From positions 49,870,901 to 49,934,900 of the forward strand of contig CM055911.1 of the NCBI GenBank assembly GCA_029582155.1: DNA of 64,000 nucleotides, given 5' to 3'. Under the pieces are notes generated by a model. It was given only the letters and a program-made list of their open reading frames with translations, was not told where the DNA came from and made no database searches. Made by a program: the position numbers and the translations under genes. Shown here piece by piece: positions 34,446 to 45,002 of this stretch; position 1 is the stretch's first letter; each line of letters starts with the position of its first letter. Source of the stretch: Panopea generosa. Lineage: Eukaryota > Mollusca > Bivalvia > Adapedonta > Hiatellidae.

Positions 34446-35268
34446 CCGATATTTTTCTTTCAATATTTCTTATATATTATTTTTTAGATTGTTGCAGTCA
34501 CCTGGAGTAACTTTAAGTTACCAAAGATAAAGAAGGGTAACAAAGAAACCAGAAATAGGGACATGTTTTTTTCTTTCAATATTTCTTAAATGATTTTGTA
34601 GATATGCTGCAGTAACCTGACGTAACATTTAGTTACCAAAGACAAAGAATGGTAACCAAGTAACCAGAAATAGAGGCATGTTTGTTTTCAATATTTCTTA
34701 TATATGATTTTGAAGATTTGCTGCAGTAACCTGAAGTAACCTTCAGTTACCAAAGAGAGAGAGAATGGTAACCAAGTAACAAGAAATAGATACATGTGCT
34801 TTTCTATATTTTATATCTTAAGTTATTTTGTAGATTTGCTGTTGTAACCTGGAGTAACTTTCAGTTACCAAAGACAAAGCAGGGTAACCATGTAACAAAA
34901 AAAAAGTCATGTTTTTTTCAAAATGTCTTAGATATGATTTTACAGATTTGCTGCAGGTACTTGGAGTAACCTTGAGTTACTAAAGACAACGAAGGTTAAC
35001 CAAGTAACCAGAAAAAGGAACTTTTTTTTCACTATTTCTTAAATATGATTTCGTAGATTTGCTGTAGTAACCTAGAATAACCTTTAGTTACCAAAGACAA
35101 CAAAGGATAACGAAGTAACCAGAGATAGAGACATACTTATTTCTAATTTTAACTACAATATGTGTAGCATAAATGTTTTTTCAATGTTACCAAAGACATA
35201 TAACAAGTAACCTCAGTTACCAAAGGCATATAGTGGGTTTCAAATGGACTTAATTGTGCAGAGGTGCA
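34446..35268. repeat. 117-bp TTACC-rich array, right part, with a distinct terminus
   Basis: About six more units; the last are compressed (AGTTACCAAAGGCATATAGT) and the array stops at GTGCAGAGGTGCAC (35255-35268). The last 110 bases are matched in inverse orientation by 62574-62660, including this end. Confidence 0.85.
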
Positions 35269-35507
35269 CATGTTGTGCCATATCTACATTCTTCGACGCA
35301 TTTGTTTATTTTGAGAACTTACAGTTTGTTAACATTGTAAAAAGAATTGTGGAAGTACCAGACAAGGACAAAACTCTAGAATTAATTGAAATGCCAGAGA
35401 ATTTACAAAACGCTTGCAAGACTTCATATTTGGAGGGCCGCTCACAAAGTATTCTGAGGAGGTAAATTGCAATTACCTCACGATTTGGACATGCTAAAAA
35501 GGACGCG

Positions 35508-36140
35508 AAATATTCTCGACATGGACAATCACCGATGATGCGAAGAAGAAACTGGCAACTTATTATGAAATGTTTGAAAACTATTGTAAGTCCAAATCCA
35601 ACGTTATCTATTCAAGATATATGTTGCGATCAAGAATACAAGAAGATGGGGATTCGTTCGAGCACTCCGTTGCGAATCTACTATTATTGTTCAAGGACTT
35701 TGGATATATAGCAAAACTCCACGATGCTATGATAAGGAACCACATCGTGTTCGGTATAACATCACCAAAAATACGCGTAAAACTTATAAACGAAGGATTG
35801 GATTACACATGGCAGAAGTGCGTAGGCATTGCACACTCAAATGAAATGGGCCAGATTCCAGTAAAGATCATGACGAACAACGACCATAAGACAGTCAATG
35901 TACTACCTGGGTGTGTACGGGGGAGGGGGTGCGGGGGCATCATCACAGCATTGACATTCCGTGACAAAATCAAAATATTATCATGACAAAAGACAGCGTC
36001 AGAAAGTCACAAAATCTTGTGAAAATTGTGGAAATATTTAAAAACAGAACTGTGTTCATCAAAAAGGAAAAACGTGTTTGCTCTGTGAAAAATATAACTA
36101 TTAATGGTTAATGTTTGCAAAACAAAAGCTAAATAGGAAA
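35508..36140 (+). pseudogene. decayed Ty3/gypsy gag fragment with zinc knuckle
   Basis: The frame through 35570-35983 shows a FENYC segment, a Y-x-R-Y-x-x-R-x-R-x-Q segment, a D-x-x-x-RNHIVFGITS motif and a KLINEG-x-x-x-T segment, in the order seen in the capsid region of Ty3/gypsy Gag. In another frame at 36015-36110 a CENC pair, a lone Cys, then GKTCLLCEKYN give a cysteine pattern like the zinc knuckle of the same proteins. The frame changes between about 35900 and 36010 and stop codons break the knuckle, so it is dead. No protease or reverse transcriptase follows. The 73-codon frame at 35244-35465 directly upstream may be a remnant of its start but is not recognisable. Confidence 0.78.
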
Positions 36141-37200
36141 ATTCAGGAAGGAGACTAAATGTGGTAAATGATAATCTCAGATGTATCATGCCAATGCATT
36201 TATTTCTGGTGATAAACTGCCTGACTGATAAACATAGGTTTATCACGTCACTTCAGGTTTATCAGACACATAACGTCATTATGTATAATTATACATTTTG
36301 ACCAGGACGGAACTACTTTTAACCCTACTTAAAATGAATTAAAAAAACACTAGAACTATTGACATGATAAATTGAATACCATGTATGTGTCTAATATTAT
36401 TAACTTTATCAGGTTCAATACGAATCTTGATTTAAATGAGCATAATGCTTTGTAGACACATTTCATATTGATAAATCAAAGAATCCAGCATTTGCTAACA
36501 TCAGTAATTGACTGAAATCAACCTGATTAAGTTATGAAATTTAAAATCTTAAATGAACTACAAACAGTCATAATTGTTGTTGTTTTTTTTAATTATAAGT
36601 AATACATATAGATGTATTTCAAACATATTGTCTATAGATACATCCTATATTCTTTCTCGTGTTTTACTTTCGGCGAGAATGTAAGTGGACGATAATAATT
36701 TGAAATATGGTACAACGCTGGATAGTTTTTAAACATGATTATTGTATAAACATCCTTTTATTTTCGTGTTTTATTTCCGGCGAGATCGAAAAACTGGATG
36801 AAACTAGAATTTAGTCATAAGCGGCAATAGTATAAACTATAAAAGATGCTGTGATTTATGTTGTGATTGTGTTTTTTTCTTACTTTTGTTTTATTCTACT
36901 GTTATCATTTTACACATTTATTATGATTGTGTTGAATACATCTGCTAGAAAATTATATAAATGGAAAAGTTTATTGTTGTTTAGAAGGATTCAGATCTAT
37001 AAATGGAAATATTGAAACAGTACAGTGAATCTAATATTGACATTTGACTATTAATTCAAGTTTTATCTGATTGTTCTTCCAGAATGACAACTCTTACAAA
37101 GTACATGTCTCCCTTTGAGAGAGGAGGTGTCACATGCTCCTGAATCATGCATACATGTAGGCGAGATGAACTAACATTGCTGCATATAAAAGTCTTTGTA
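36141..37200. other. AT-rich, no gene seen
   Basis: No pol remnant follows the gag fragment. Two CGTGTTTTA(C/T)TT(T/C)CGGCGAGA words (36659, 36763) mark a short diverged duplication. Confidence 0.55.
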
Positions 37201-37204
37201 TAAA

Positions 37205-37845
37205 TTATAATTAATGCTGGTCAATGGTTTAAAGATGGTCAATGGTTTAATGTGGCAATGATTTAATATTGTCCATTGGTTTAATGTTGGTCATTGGTTT
37301 AATGATGGTCATTGGTAGAATGTTAGCCAATGGTTTAATGTTGGCTAATGTCTTAATGTTGGTTAATGGTTTAATGATTGGTCAATGGTTTTATGATGGT
37401 CAATTGTTCAATGTTAGTCAATGGTTTAATGTTGATCAATGGTTTACTGATGGTCAATGAATTAATGTTGGTAAATGGTTAAATGATGGTTATTGGTTTA
37501 ATGTTGGTCAAAAGTTTAACGCTGGTCAATGGTTTAATGATAGTTAATATTGGTTGAATGATGGTCATTGGCTTAATGTTGGTCAATGGTGTTATGTTTG
37601 TCAATGGTTTTATGTTGGTCAATATTGGTATATTGGTGGTCATTGGTTTAATGATCGGCATTGTTTTAAAGATGGTAACTGGTTAACTGTTGTTCATTGG
37701 TTTAATGTTGGTCAGTGGTTTAATGTTGGTCACTGTTTTAACGTTGATCAATGGTTTTATTTGGGTCAATTTTGGTGTAATAATAGTCATAGTTAAATGT
37801 AGGTCAATGGTTTAATGATGGTCATTGATTTAATGTTGGTCAAAA
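37205..37845. repeat. 18-bp minisatellite array, left part
   Basis: Imperfect copies of an 18-base unit TTTAATGTTGGTCAATGG with occasional inserted CAATATTGG steps. The unit is a multiple of three, so each frame gives a six-residue periodic peptide: MLVNGL and FNVGQW types on the plus strand, NIKPLT on the minus strand. These frames are by-products of the repeat. Confidence 0.93.
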
Positions 37846-38028
37846 GCGGGGCGGTAATCTAATGGATAGAGTGTTGGTAGCTCACGCCAGAGGTTGCGGG
37901 TTCGATCCCCAGCTCGACCCGATGCCCTCATAAAACAACACTCAGTACAGGTTCTACCAAGGAAACGGACTTATAAATTCTGAGTTTTCATCGCAATCGA
38001 GCTAAAATAAATTAGTATAAACTAAACT
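37846..38028 (+). mobile_element. tRNA-headed SINE, family B, inserted in the 18-bp array
   Basis: GCGGGGCGGTAATCTAATGG is an A-box-type head, GGTTGCGGGTTCGATCCCC a B-box region; the body is ACTCAGTACAGGTTCTACCA with a tail AGCTAAAATAAATTAGTATA. The array has the same unit on both sides, so this is a clear insertion. Minus-strand relatives are at 41578-41750 and 43385-43530. Confidence 0.85.
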
Positions 38029-38029
38029 T

Positions 38030-40525
38030 ATGTTGGTCAATGGTTTAATGATGGTTATTGGTTTAATGTTGGTCATTAGTTTAATGATGACAATTGATTT
38101 AATATTGGCCATTGGTTTAATGCTGGTCATTGGTTTAATGTTGGTCAATGGTTTATTGTTGGTCAATGGTTACATTATGGTAAATGGTTTAATGATGGTT
38201 ATTGGTTTGATGTTGGTCAATGGTTTTATATTGGTCAATGATTTTATGTAGGTCAATGGTTTAATGTTTGTCAATCTTGGTTTAATGTTGGTCAGTGATT
38301 TTATGCTGGTCAATATTGGTTTAATGTTAGTCAATGGTTTTATGTTGGTCAATCTTGGTTTAATGTTGGTCAATGTTTTAATGTTGGTCAATGGTTTAAT
38401 GTTGGTCAATGTTTGAATGTTGGTCATTGGTTTAATGATCGGCATTAGTTTAATGTTGGTCAAGGGTTGAATGTAGTTCATTGGTTTAATGATGGTCAGT
38501 GGTTTAATGTTGGTCAATGTTTGAATTTTGGTCATTGGTTTAATGATCGGCATTAGTTTAATGTTGGGCAATGGTTGAATGTTGTTCATTGGTTTAATGA
38601 TGATTATTGGTTTAATGTTGGTCAATGGTTAAGTGTTGGTCAGTGGTTTAATGTGGGTCATTGGTTTAATGTTGGTCAGTGGTATAATGTACGTCATTCG
38701 TTTAACGTTGGTCATTGGCTTGATGTCGGTCAATGGTTTGACGTTGGTCATTGGTTTAATGATGGTAAATGGTTTACTGTAGGTCTAAATTGGTTTAATG
38801 ATGGTTATTGGTTTAATGCTAGTCAATGATGTAATATTGGTCATTGGTTTCATGTAGGTCAATGGTTTTATGTTGGTCAATATTGGTTTAATGTTGGTCA
38901 ATAGTTTAATGTTGGTCAATGGTTTAACGTTGTTCAATGTTTTAATGCTGGTTAATGGTTTAATATTTGTCAATGTTTTAATATTGGTCAATGTTTTAAT
39001 GTTGGTATTTGGTTTAATGATCCGTATCAGTTAAATGTTGGTCACTGGTTTTATGTTTGTCATTCGATAAATTTTGGTCATTGGTTTAATGTTGGTCTTG
39101 GTTTAATGTTGGTCAATGGTTTAATGATCGGCATTAGTTTAAGTTAATCAATGTTTTATTGTTGGTCAATGGTTTAATGATGGTTTAATGATCGGCATTA
39201 ATTTAATATTGGTCAATGGTTTAATGTTGTTCATTGGTTTAATGTTGGTCAATGGTTTATTGATCGGCATTATTTTAATGTTGATTATTGGTTAAATGTT
39301 GGTCATTGGTTTAATGTTGGTGAATGGTTTAATGTTGGTCAATATTGGTTTAATGTTGGTCATTGGTTAAATGTTGGTTAATTGTTTAATGTTGGTCATT
39401 GGTTAAACTTTGGTGAATGGTTTAATGTTTGTCAATATTGGTTTAATATTGGTCATTGGTTAAAAGTAGTTTTATTTTTTAATGTTTGTCAATGTTTTAA
39501 TGTTGGTCAATGGTTTAATATTTGTCAATGTTTTAATATTAGTCAAAGTTTTGATGTTGGTCATTGGTTTAATTATCGGTATAAGTTTAATGTTGGTAAT
39601 TGATTTATTGTTTGTCATTGGTTTAATGATGGTCAATGGTTTTATGATCTGCATTAATTTAATGTTGGTCATTGGTTTAATGATGGTCAATGATTTAATG
39701 TTGGTCAATATTTTAATATTGGTCATTGGTTTATAATGGTCAATGGTTTAATATCGGTCATTGGTTTAATGTTGGTCAATGTTTTAATGATGGTCATTGG
39801 TTTAATGTTGGTCAATGGTTTAAAGTTTGTAAATGGTTTTATGTTGGTTAATGGTTTGATGTTTGCCAAAGTTTTTATGTTGGTAAATATTAGTTGAATG
39901 TTGGTCAATGGTTTAATGTTGTTCATTGGTTTAATGATCAGCATTAGTTTAATATTGGTCATTGGTTTAATATTGATCAATGATTTAATGTTGGTCATTG
40001 GTTTAATGTTGGTCAATGGTTTCATGTTGGCCAATGGTTTTATGTTGGTCAATATTGATATAATTGTTGTCAATGGTTTAATGTTGGTCAATGGTTTAAT
40101 GATGGTCATTGATTTAATGTTGGTCAATGGTTTAATGTTGGTTAATGGTAAATGGTTTATGTTGGTCAATATTGGTTTAATGTTGGTTAAGGGTTTAATG
40201 TTGGTGAATGGTTTAGTGTTGATGAATGGCTTAATGTTGATCATTGGTTTAATAATCGGCATTAGTTTAACGTTGGTAAATGGTTTAACGTTGGTCAATG
40301 GTTTAATATTGGTCAATGGGTTAATGTAGGTGATTTGTTTAATGTGGTACAGTTGATTGATGTTGGTCAATGATTTAATATTGTCAATATTGTTGTTATG
40401 TTGGCCAATTTGGTTTAATTTGGTCAATGTTTTAATGTTGATCATTGGTTTAATGTTGGTCATTGGTTTAATGATGGTCAGTGATTTAATGTTGGTCAAT
40501 ATTGCTTTAATGGTGGTCAATGGTT
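38030..40525. repeat. 18-bp minisatellite array, right part
   Basis: Continuation of the array for about 2.5 kb, with higher-order variants such as ATGATCGGCATTAGTTTAAT and TTGGTCAATATTGGTTTAAT. The longest by-product frame is on the minus strand (40520-39723, 265 codons of NIKPLTNIKP type); three other frames of 73-151 codons overlap it. Confidence 0.95.
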
Positions 40526-40528
40526 TAA

Positions 40529-40815
40529 CGAATTGATTGATTTATTGAATATTTAGCATCATTTTAAAGCCACAGAGGGCTCAAAGATGACCTAACAACT
40601 GTTTCCTGGGATTCTGACAAGGTAATCCAGTTCTCGGGCACACCTCATTTCCGCACGTGAATGATAACTTTCCCACTTGAATAAGCGGTAAGAGATGTAT
40701 GATGTTCAGACGCAATATCGTATATCAATCATCAGGGAGATTGTGGTCGGGCAGGTATTCAAACCCATGACCCCTGAATTGAATCAGACGCGCTACCATC
40801 TGAGCTAATCGGGTC
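40529..40815 (-). mobile_element. SINE family D, minus strand
   Basis: Read on the minus strand: a head CGATTAGCTCAGATGGTAGC and ATGGGTTTGAATACC, then GATTGATATACGATATTGCG, ATTCAAGTGGGAAAGTTATC and the tail CTAAATATTCAATAAATCAA. Full-length relative of 48030-48290. Confidence 0.8.
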
Positions 40816-41575
40816 AGGGTTAGTCAATGGAGTCCAAATTAATGTTTTAAGATGTCAAAAATGAGCACAATTGAGCACCAATGTAGCTCTCATCTTTCAA
40901 AAAGTGCATTTAGTATATTATTGTCAGTAATTTTTTACATAATGATGACCAATCTATAGAATCAATACTATTACTGAAAAACAAATTATTAAATTCCGAG
41001 CTAAAAACAAAAACATTAACCTAAAATTAGGTTTGGAAGTCAATTGGAATCTTTGGTACCGATTTATCTTTTTATAACATGATATATATATACATGTATA
41101 TATATGTATACGTTTTAGTCACTTTAACATTGTAACATATGTAGTTTGTTTGGAAACAGAGAGAATGCTAACTAACTGGATGCCGTCCCCAATAACGACA
41201 AAGACGTCAATGATAGGGTCATGTTAATAGCTATTCAATTTCTTTATTTTAAAGAAAAGCAAAAGATGTTTTTGCCATCTGATATAATAATGAAATCAAT
41301 CATAAATCTGATTTTATCCAAAATTATATCTGAAGCTTATAATTATTGGTCATGAATAGAACAGGTGTTGATGGTTGATATTGTTGTATGCATGGTGTTT
41401 TAAGCATTGTTTTCAACTATTTTCAGTTGTACCGCAACGGTGTCTACTTAAGACAGTATTCAAAGCACTACCACATTGGAGTATCGTGCAGCAGACACAT
41501 GGTATGATACCCCATCCAGTCACATTATACTTAATTATATTTAATCCTTATTATTAATTGATTTAATGTTGTACT
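40816..41575. other. AT-rich, no gene seen
   Basis: A TA-rich palindromic stretch near 41082-41108 (ATATATATACATGTATATAT) is the only structure noted. Confidence 0.55.
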
Positions 41576-41577
41576 AA

Positions 41578-41750
41578 TTTATTTTAGCTTGATTGTGAGG
41601 TAAGCTCAAAGCTTGTATGAACTGCTCTTGAAAACAGCTTCCTGCGTAGAACCAGTACCAAGTGCTGTTTTGGAGAGGCAAACATATCAAGCTGGGGATC
41701 GAACCCACAACCTCTAGCATTAACGCTCAATCAACTAGACCCCCGTCCAA
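41578..41750 (-). mobile_element. SINE family B, minus strand
   Basis: The reverse complement carries GGTTGTGGGTTCGATCCCC and CTTGGTACTGGTTCTACGCA, with the TTTTAGCTTGATTGTGAGG tail at the left end. Confidence 0.75.
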
Positions 41751-41984
41751 CAATAAACAGTATTATAAGAATGTCGTTTTACAAAATATATAATAAAAAG
41801 AAACGACATTTCTGCAGGTGCTTTGTCTGTATTAACTGTATTATTAAAGAGAGATTGTTATTGTAGATAAAATGAATTAATGTCAAAAATTAATGTTATA
41901 AATAGAGTTAAGCATACATTAAAGCTTTACACACTATTGATAAATATGTGCAAATTTCACCCAACATTTTTCTCTTCATTTTCT

Positions 41985-42115
41985 AAAGGGGTTTAATGCC
42001 GATTCCAACTCATGAAAGGTTATACATGGCATATCCTGTTTTTACAAGTGCATGAAGACCTCAGAATGAATCTGAGTAGAACCATTGTATTAAGTCCGTA
42101 AGTAACTGGACAAAC
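41985..42115 (-). mobile_element. SINE family C, 3' fragment
   Basis: GGGGTTTAATGCCGATTCCA, ACATGGCATATCCTG and GAAGACCTCAGAATGAATCT match the body of the family C copy at 43600-43830; the tRNA head is missing. Confidence 0.55.
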
Positions 42116-43380
42116 TTTACACATTAAGTTTTTGTAGCAAGCATTGCTCGGACCCTGCATTCACTTTACAGTAATAATTTCAGTATATACAATAATTTCT
42201 TAAAATTGTCTACAAATATGCATACATTATCACACTAATACAAATTACTCGTTTGTTTTTAGCAGTAATTTTATAAATACTTTGCTGGTTGCGATAATAA
42301 AATGTTTTTTTTTATTTAAAAGGTACACTTAGGTTATGTACGCTGCATTTACACCAAGGACCATTGTATAATTTACATGTCATAAATAATGTAACTATGA
42401 ACCGATGGTAATCTTTAACAAAATGTAAAGGGTTTATCTATCTTTATTGCCATTGTTAGGTTTCTGAAAACAAGAAAAAATACTGTCATTGCATGCAAGA
42501 TAATCATATTTATTTAAATCACGCAAATGTGCTCTCCCAAAGTGTTCGTCTAAATTACACATGGCAATTTACCGTTTGAATTTGGCTATTGGTCTCCTTA
42601 AATTTCTGTTTTCAAAGACCTTCTTCCCTTTGATATAAATGACAGTACTTTGCTTTATTCTCGTCAGGGACAAAATGTCAACGTTTTATTCAGTATTTTC
42701 AAATATCATCTTGCAATGTTGTATTAATCATTTCATGTGTCACTACGGTTTGAACAATTATCAAGATTTGCAATAGTGCACAACAAAACATAAGAGTAGA
42801 TGCATTTTAATGCACCAAACTTTGATCATTATTCAATGCCATTTTCAATAATAAAAGGAGAGTATCCGAAATAAATGTCTTAAAGACGTCACAACTACAT
42901 CGCCGATATTTGGTCGATCTTAACAGTAAAACTGCAAATTTATATCGAATATCATTACTGATGGGTATTCTGTTCAATAACAAAGTTATATTGTATTTTG
43001 TCTCTGTAGAGTAGAATTCTTTAATTTTGTTGACTAAATACTAAATTACGGCCCACGATAAAGTCACTCACTGGCCATTATTGGTAAAACATTGACGAAT
43101 AAAACGGAAAATGCCGATCTGTGTATTAACGACTTTCTCATAAATAAGATAAACTACAAGGACGGAATCAACCATTATCTTCGAATGGAACCTTCCTCTT
43201 TGTGATTCAATAACTTTTTCATCCTTTACTGAACAGAACGATATAGGTGATATATATTTAATAAATAAAATAATGATCAAAATGGTTAAAAAAAAATTTA
43301 TAATATCATTATTTCATATAAACAATATATTTTTTTTTTTTACGGTCAAATTAAAAAATGTTTTTTATTCCTTTATTTTT
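42116..43380. other. AT-rich, no gene seen
   Basis: No coding or RNA signal; long T and A runs at 43268-43345. Confidence 0.6.
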
Positions 43381-43384
43381 ATTT

Positions 43385-43530
43385 TAGCTCGTTGAAAACT
43401 CAAAGCATACCTGTATATAAACTGCTCTCTAGTCCACTTCTTGGATAGAACCAGTTCTGAGTGTTGTTTCATGAGACCACCTGGCATCGGGTTGAGCTTG
43501 GGATTGAAACCACAGGCTCTGGCATGAGAA
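43385..43530 (-). mobile_element. SINE family B, degenerate, minus strand
   Basis: TTTTAGCTCGTTGAAAACTC, GGATAGAACCAGTTCTGAGT and a damaged B-box region (GGGATTGAAACCACAGGCTC) match 41578-41750. Confidence 0.65.
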
Positions 43531-43599
43531 AACTACAGCACACACTGGGACATGTTTACTTATGGGGTAGACCCATAAGACAGCAGCATTTTATTGTTT

Positions 43600-43830
43600 T
43601 TTTAATGAGGTTTAGCGCCACTTCCAATACATTTCAGTTTATATATGGCATATCAAGTTTTATTGTTTGTGGAAGACCTTCAGATGAATCTGAGTAGAAT
43701 CACCTTCCACAACTTACTGTCAAACTTTTTCATACTTTTTTAGCATACGGGACTCGAACCAAGGACCTTAGCGGTAAGAGGTAAATGGTCTTGAAATGTG
43801 CCCTAGATCACTCGGCGACGGAGGACCCAG
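43600..43830 (-). mobile_element. SINE family C, minus strand
   Basis: The reverse complement starts GGGTCCTCCGTCGCCGAGTG and has CTTGGTTCGAGTCCCGTATG as B-box, then the GGAAGGTGATTCTACTCAGA body. It is the same family as 49648-49898 and lies head to tail beside the family B copy. Confidence 0.7.
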
Positions 43831-43834
43831 TGCT

Positions 43835-44825
43835 CCAGATAAGCACCATTTGGGGTGGGGGGTGGGGAGTTAAGCATTGTAGGTTTTGAGTAAAGCACTG
43901 AAATTTAAATTAAGAGGTAAAATAAGCATTGGGTATTCTCAATTTCAATGTTGATTAATTTGTTTTCAAATGGCAATTTGATAAGAATGTTTATTTTTAC
44001 CCTTGAAAAGAAGACAGAGTTTCCTCGAAACTCTATACTCAACAATTAGAATCCCTTCAGATTTACTCCACGAAATCTTGCGTAGATTAATGATAGACCC
44101 ATTCATCAAGAAGCAATGTTTGTGTTGCGCTATTATTGAATAAACTAAAGAAATGAATGACAACCGAATCTTGAGTAGAAAATGATATAAATCTGACGAT
44201 ACATCAGTGTTAAACGCAAGTGCAAATCGAATGCATATATATAACACTTTAAACAAATATGCTTTGTATCCCATTTCTTTATAACCATACCTTCAAGGCT
44301 GCTTTTTTCAGGTTGGTCTTTACCTGTATGATGATTCATAAACTGATCGTTTGTAAGCCCTCCGTGGCATAATATGACGCTAAATATTCAATTGATTATC
44401 CAATCAATGGTTATACTGAAACGGCTGAATTGCATAAAATAAGCGACTTGGATAACGACTGGTGCGCGTATCAGCACGTATGTCATGACACAGAGGAAAT
44501 ATTATTTCGTGTCTGTTCATGCATCCTTTAGAGACAGTACAATAGTACGTTCGGAAGAGATCGCTAATTTTCGCAGAGCAGTGGATAACGATGTCTAACG
44601 CTGGGTATGTGCGATTGACACGTCAGTTGGTAGCAACCGTGGTAAAAATAATAACGCATGACGCCAATGGAAAATTACCGGTACTGTTTGGATACGCCTA
44701 TATTGTCAATACATATGAATCAGCTAATTTGTGTTTTGACTTCAAAACATAACAAAAGAAATGAAAAAAATAAGATTGTTTGAAACGATTTAGTTTGTTA
44801 CTGCCTGACAACGAACAAACAAACA
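43835..44825. other. upstream flank of the cadherin-like gene
   Basis: A G-rich tract (43850-43870), a 50-base family D tail fragment (44352-44402, GACGCTAAATATTCAATTGA) and a region of mixed composition at 44440-44830 that may hold the promoter. The 102-codon minus frame at 44274-43966 has no recognised motif. Confidence 0.5.
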
Positions 44826-44829
44826 TGCG

Positions 44830-44836
44830 TATAAAA
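44830..44836 (+). promoter_or_regulatory. possible TATA box of the cadherin-like gene
   Basis: TATAAAA lies 100 bases before the ATG of exon 1, which would leave a 5' leader of roughly 70 bases. Position is the only support. Confidence 0.3.
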
Positions 44837-44935
44837 TTGGTAGTATTTGTTGGAAACGGCCACTGCAGATCTCCAACCAAGTCTATCAGTAGGAAAAGTT
44901 TGGTATTTGATTGTGGTGTATTTCTATGTTAAGCG

Positions 44936-45002
44936 ATGGCAAAATCTGGAATTCGAGGGCTTTTGGTGGCTTTAACGTTTGTAGCGGCATTTAGTAATAT
45001 AT
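44936..45002 (+). CDS. exon 1: signal peptide
   Basis: MAKSGIRGLLVALTFVAAFS has a basic start, a hydrophobic core and small residues before the likely cleavage site. The exon ends in phase 1 before GTAAGT. The ATG is preceded by AAGCG; no other ATG lies closer in frame. Confidence 0.8.

Noticed and set aside
39723..40520. 265-codon minus-strand open frame of NIKPLT repeats
   Set aside because: It follows directly from the 18-bp minisatellite; equally long periodic frames exist on the other strand, and there is no start context, splice site or non-repeat domain.
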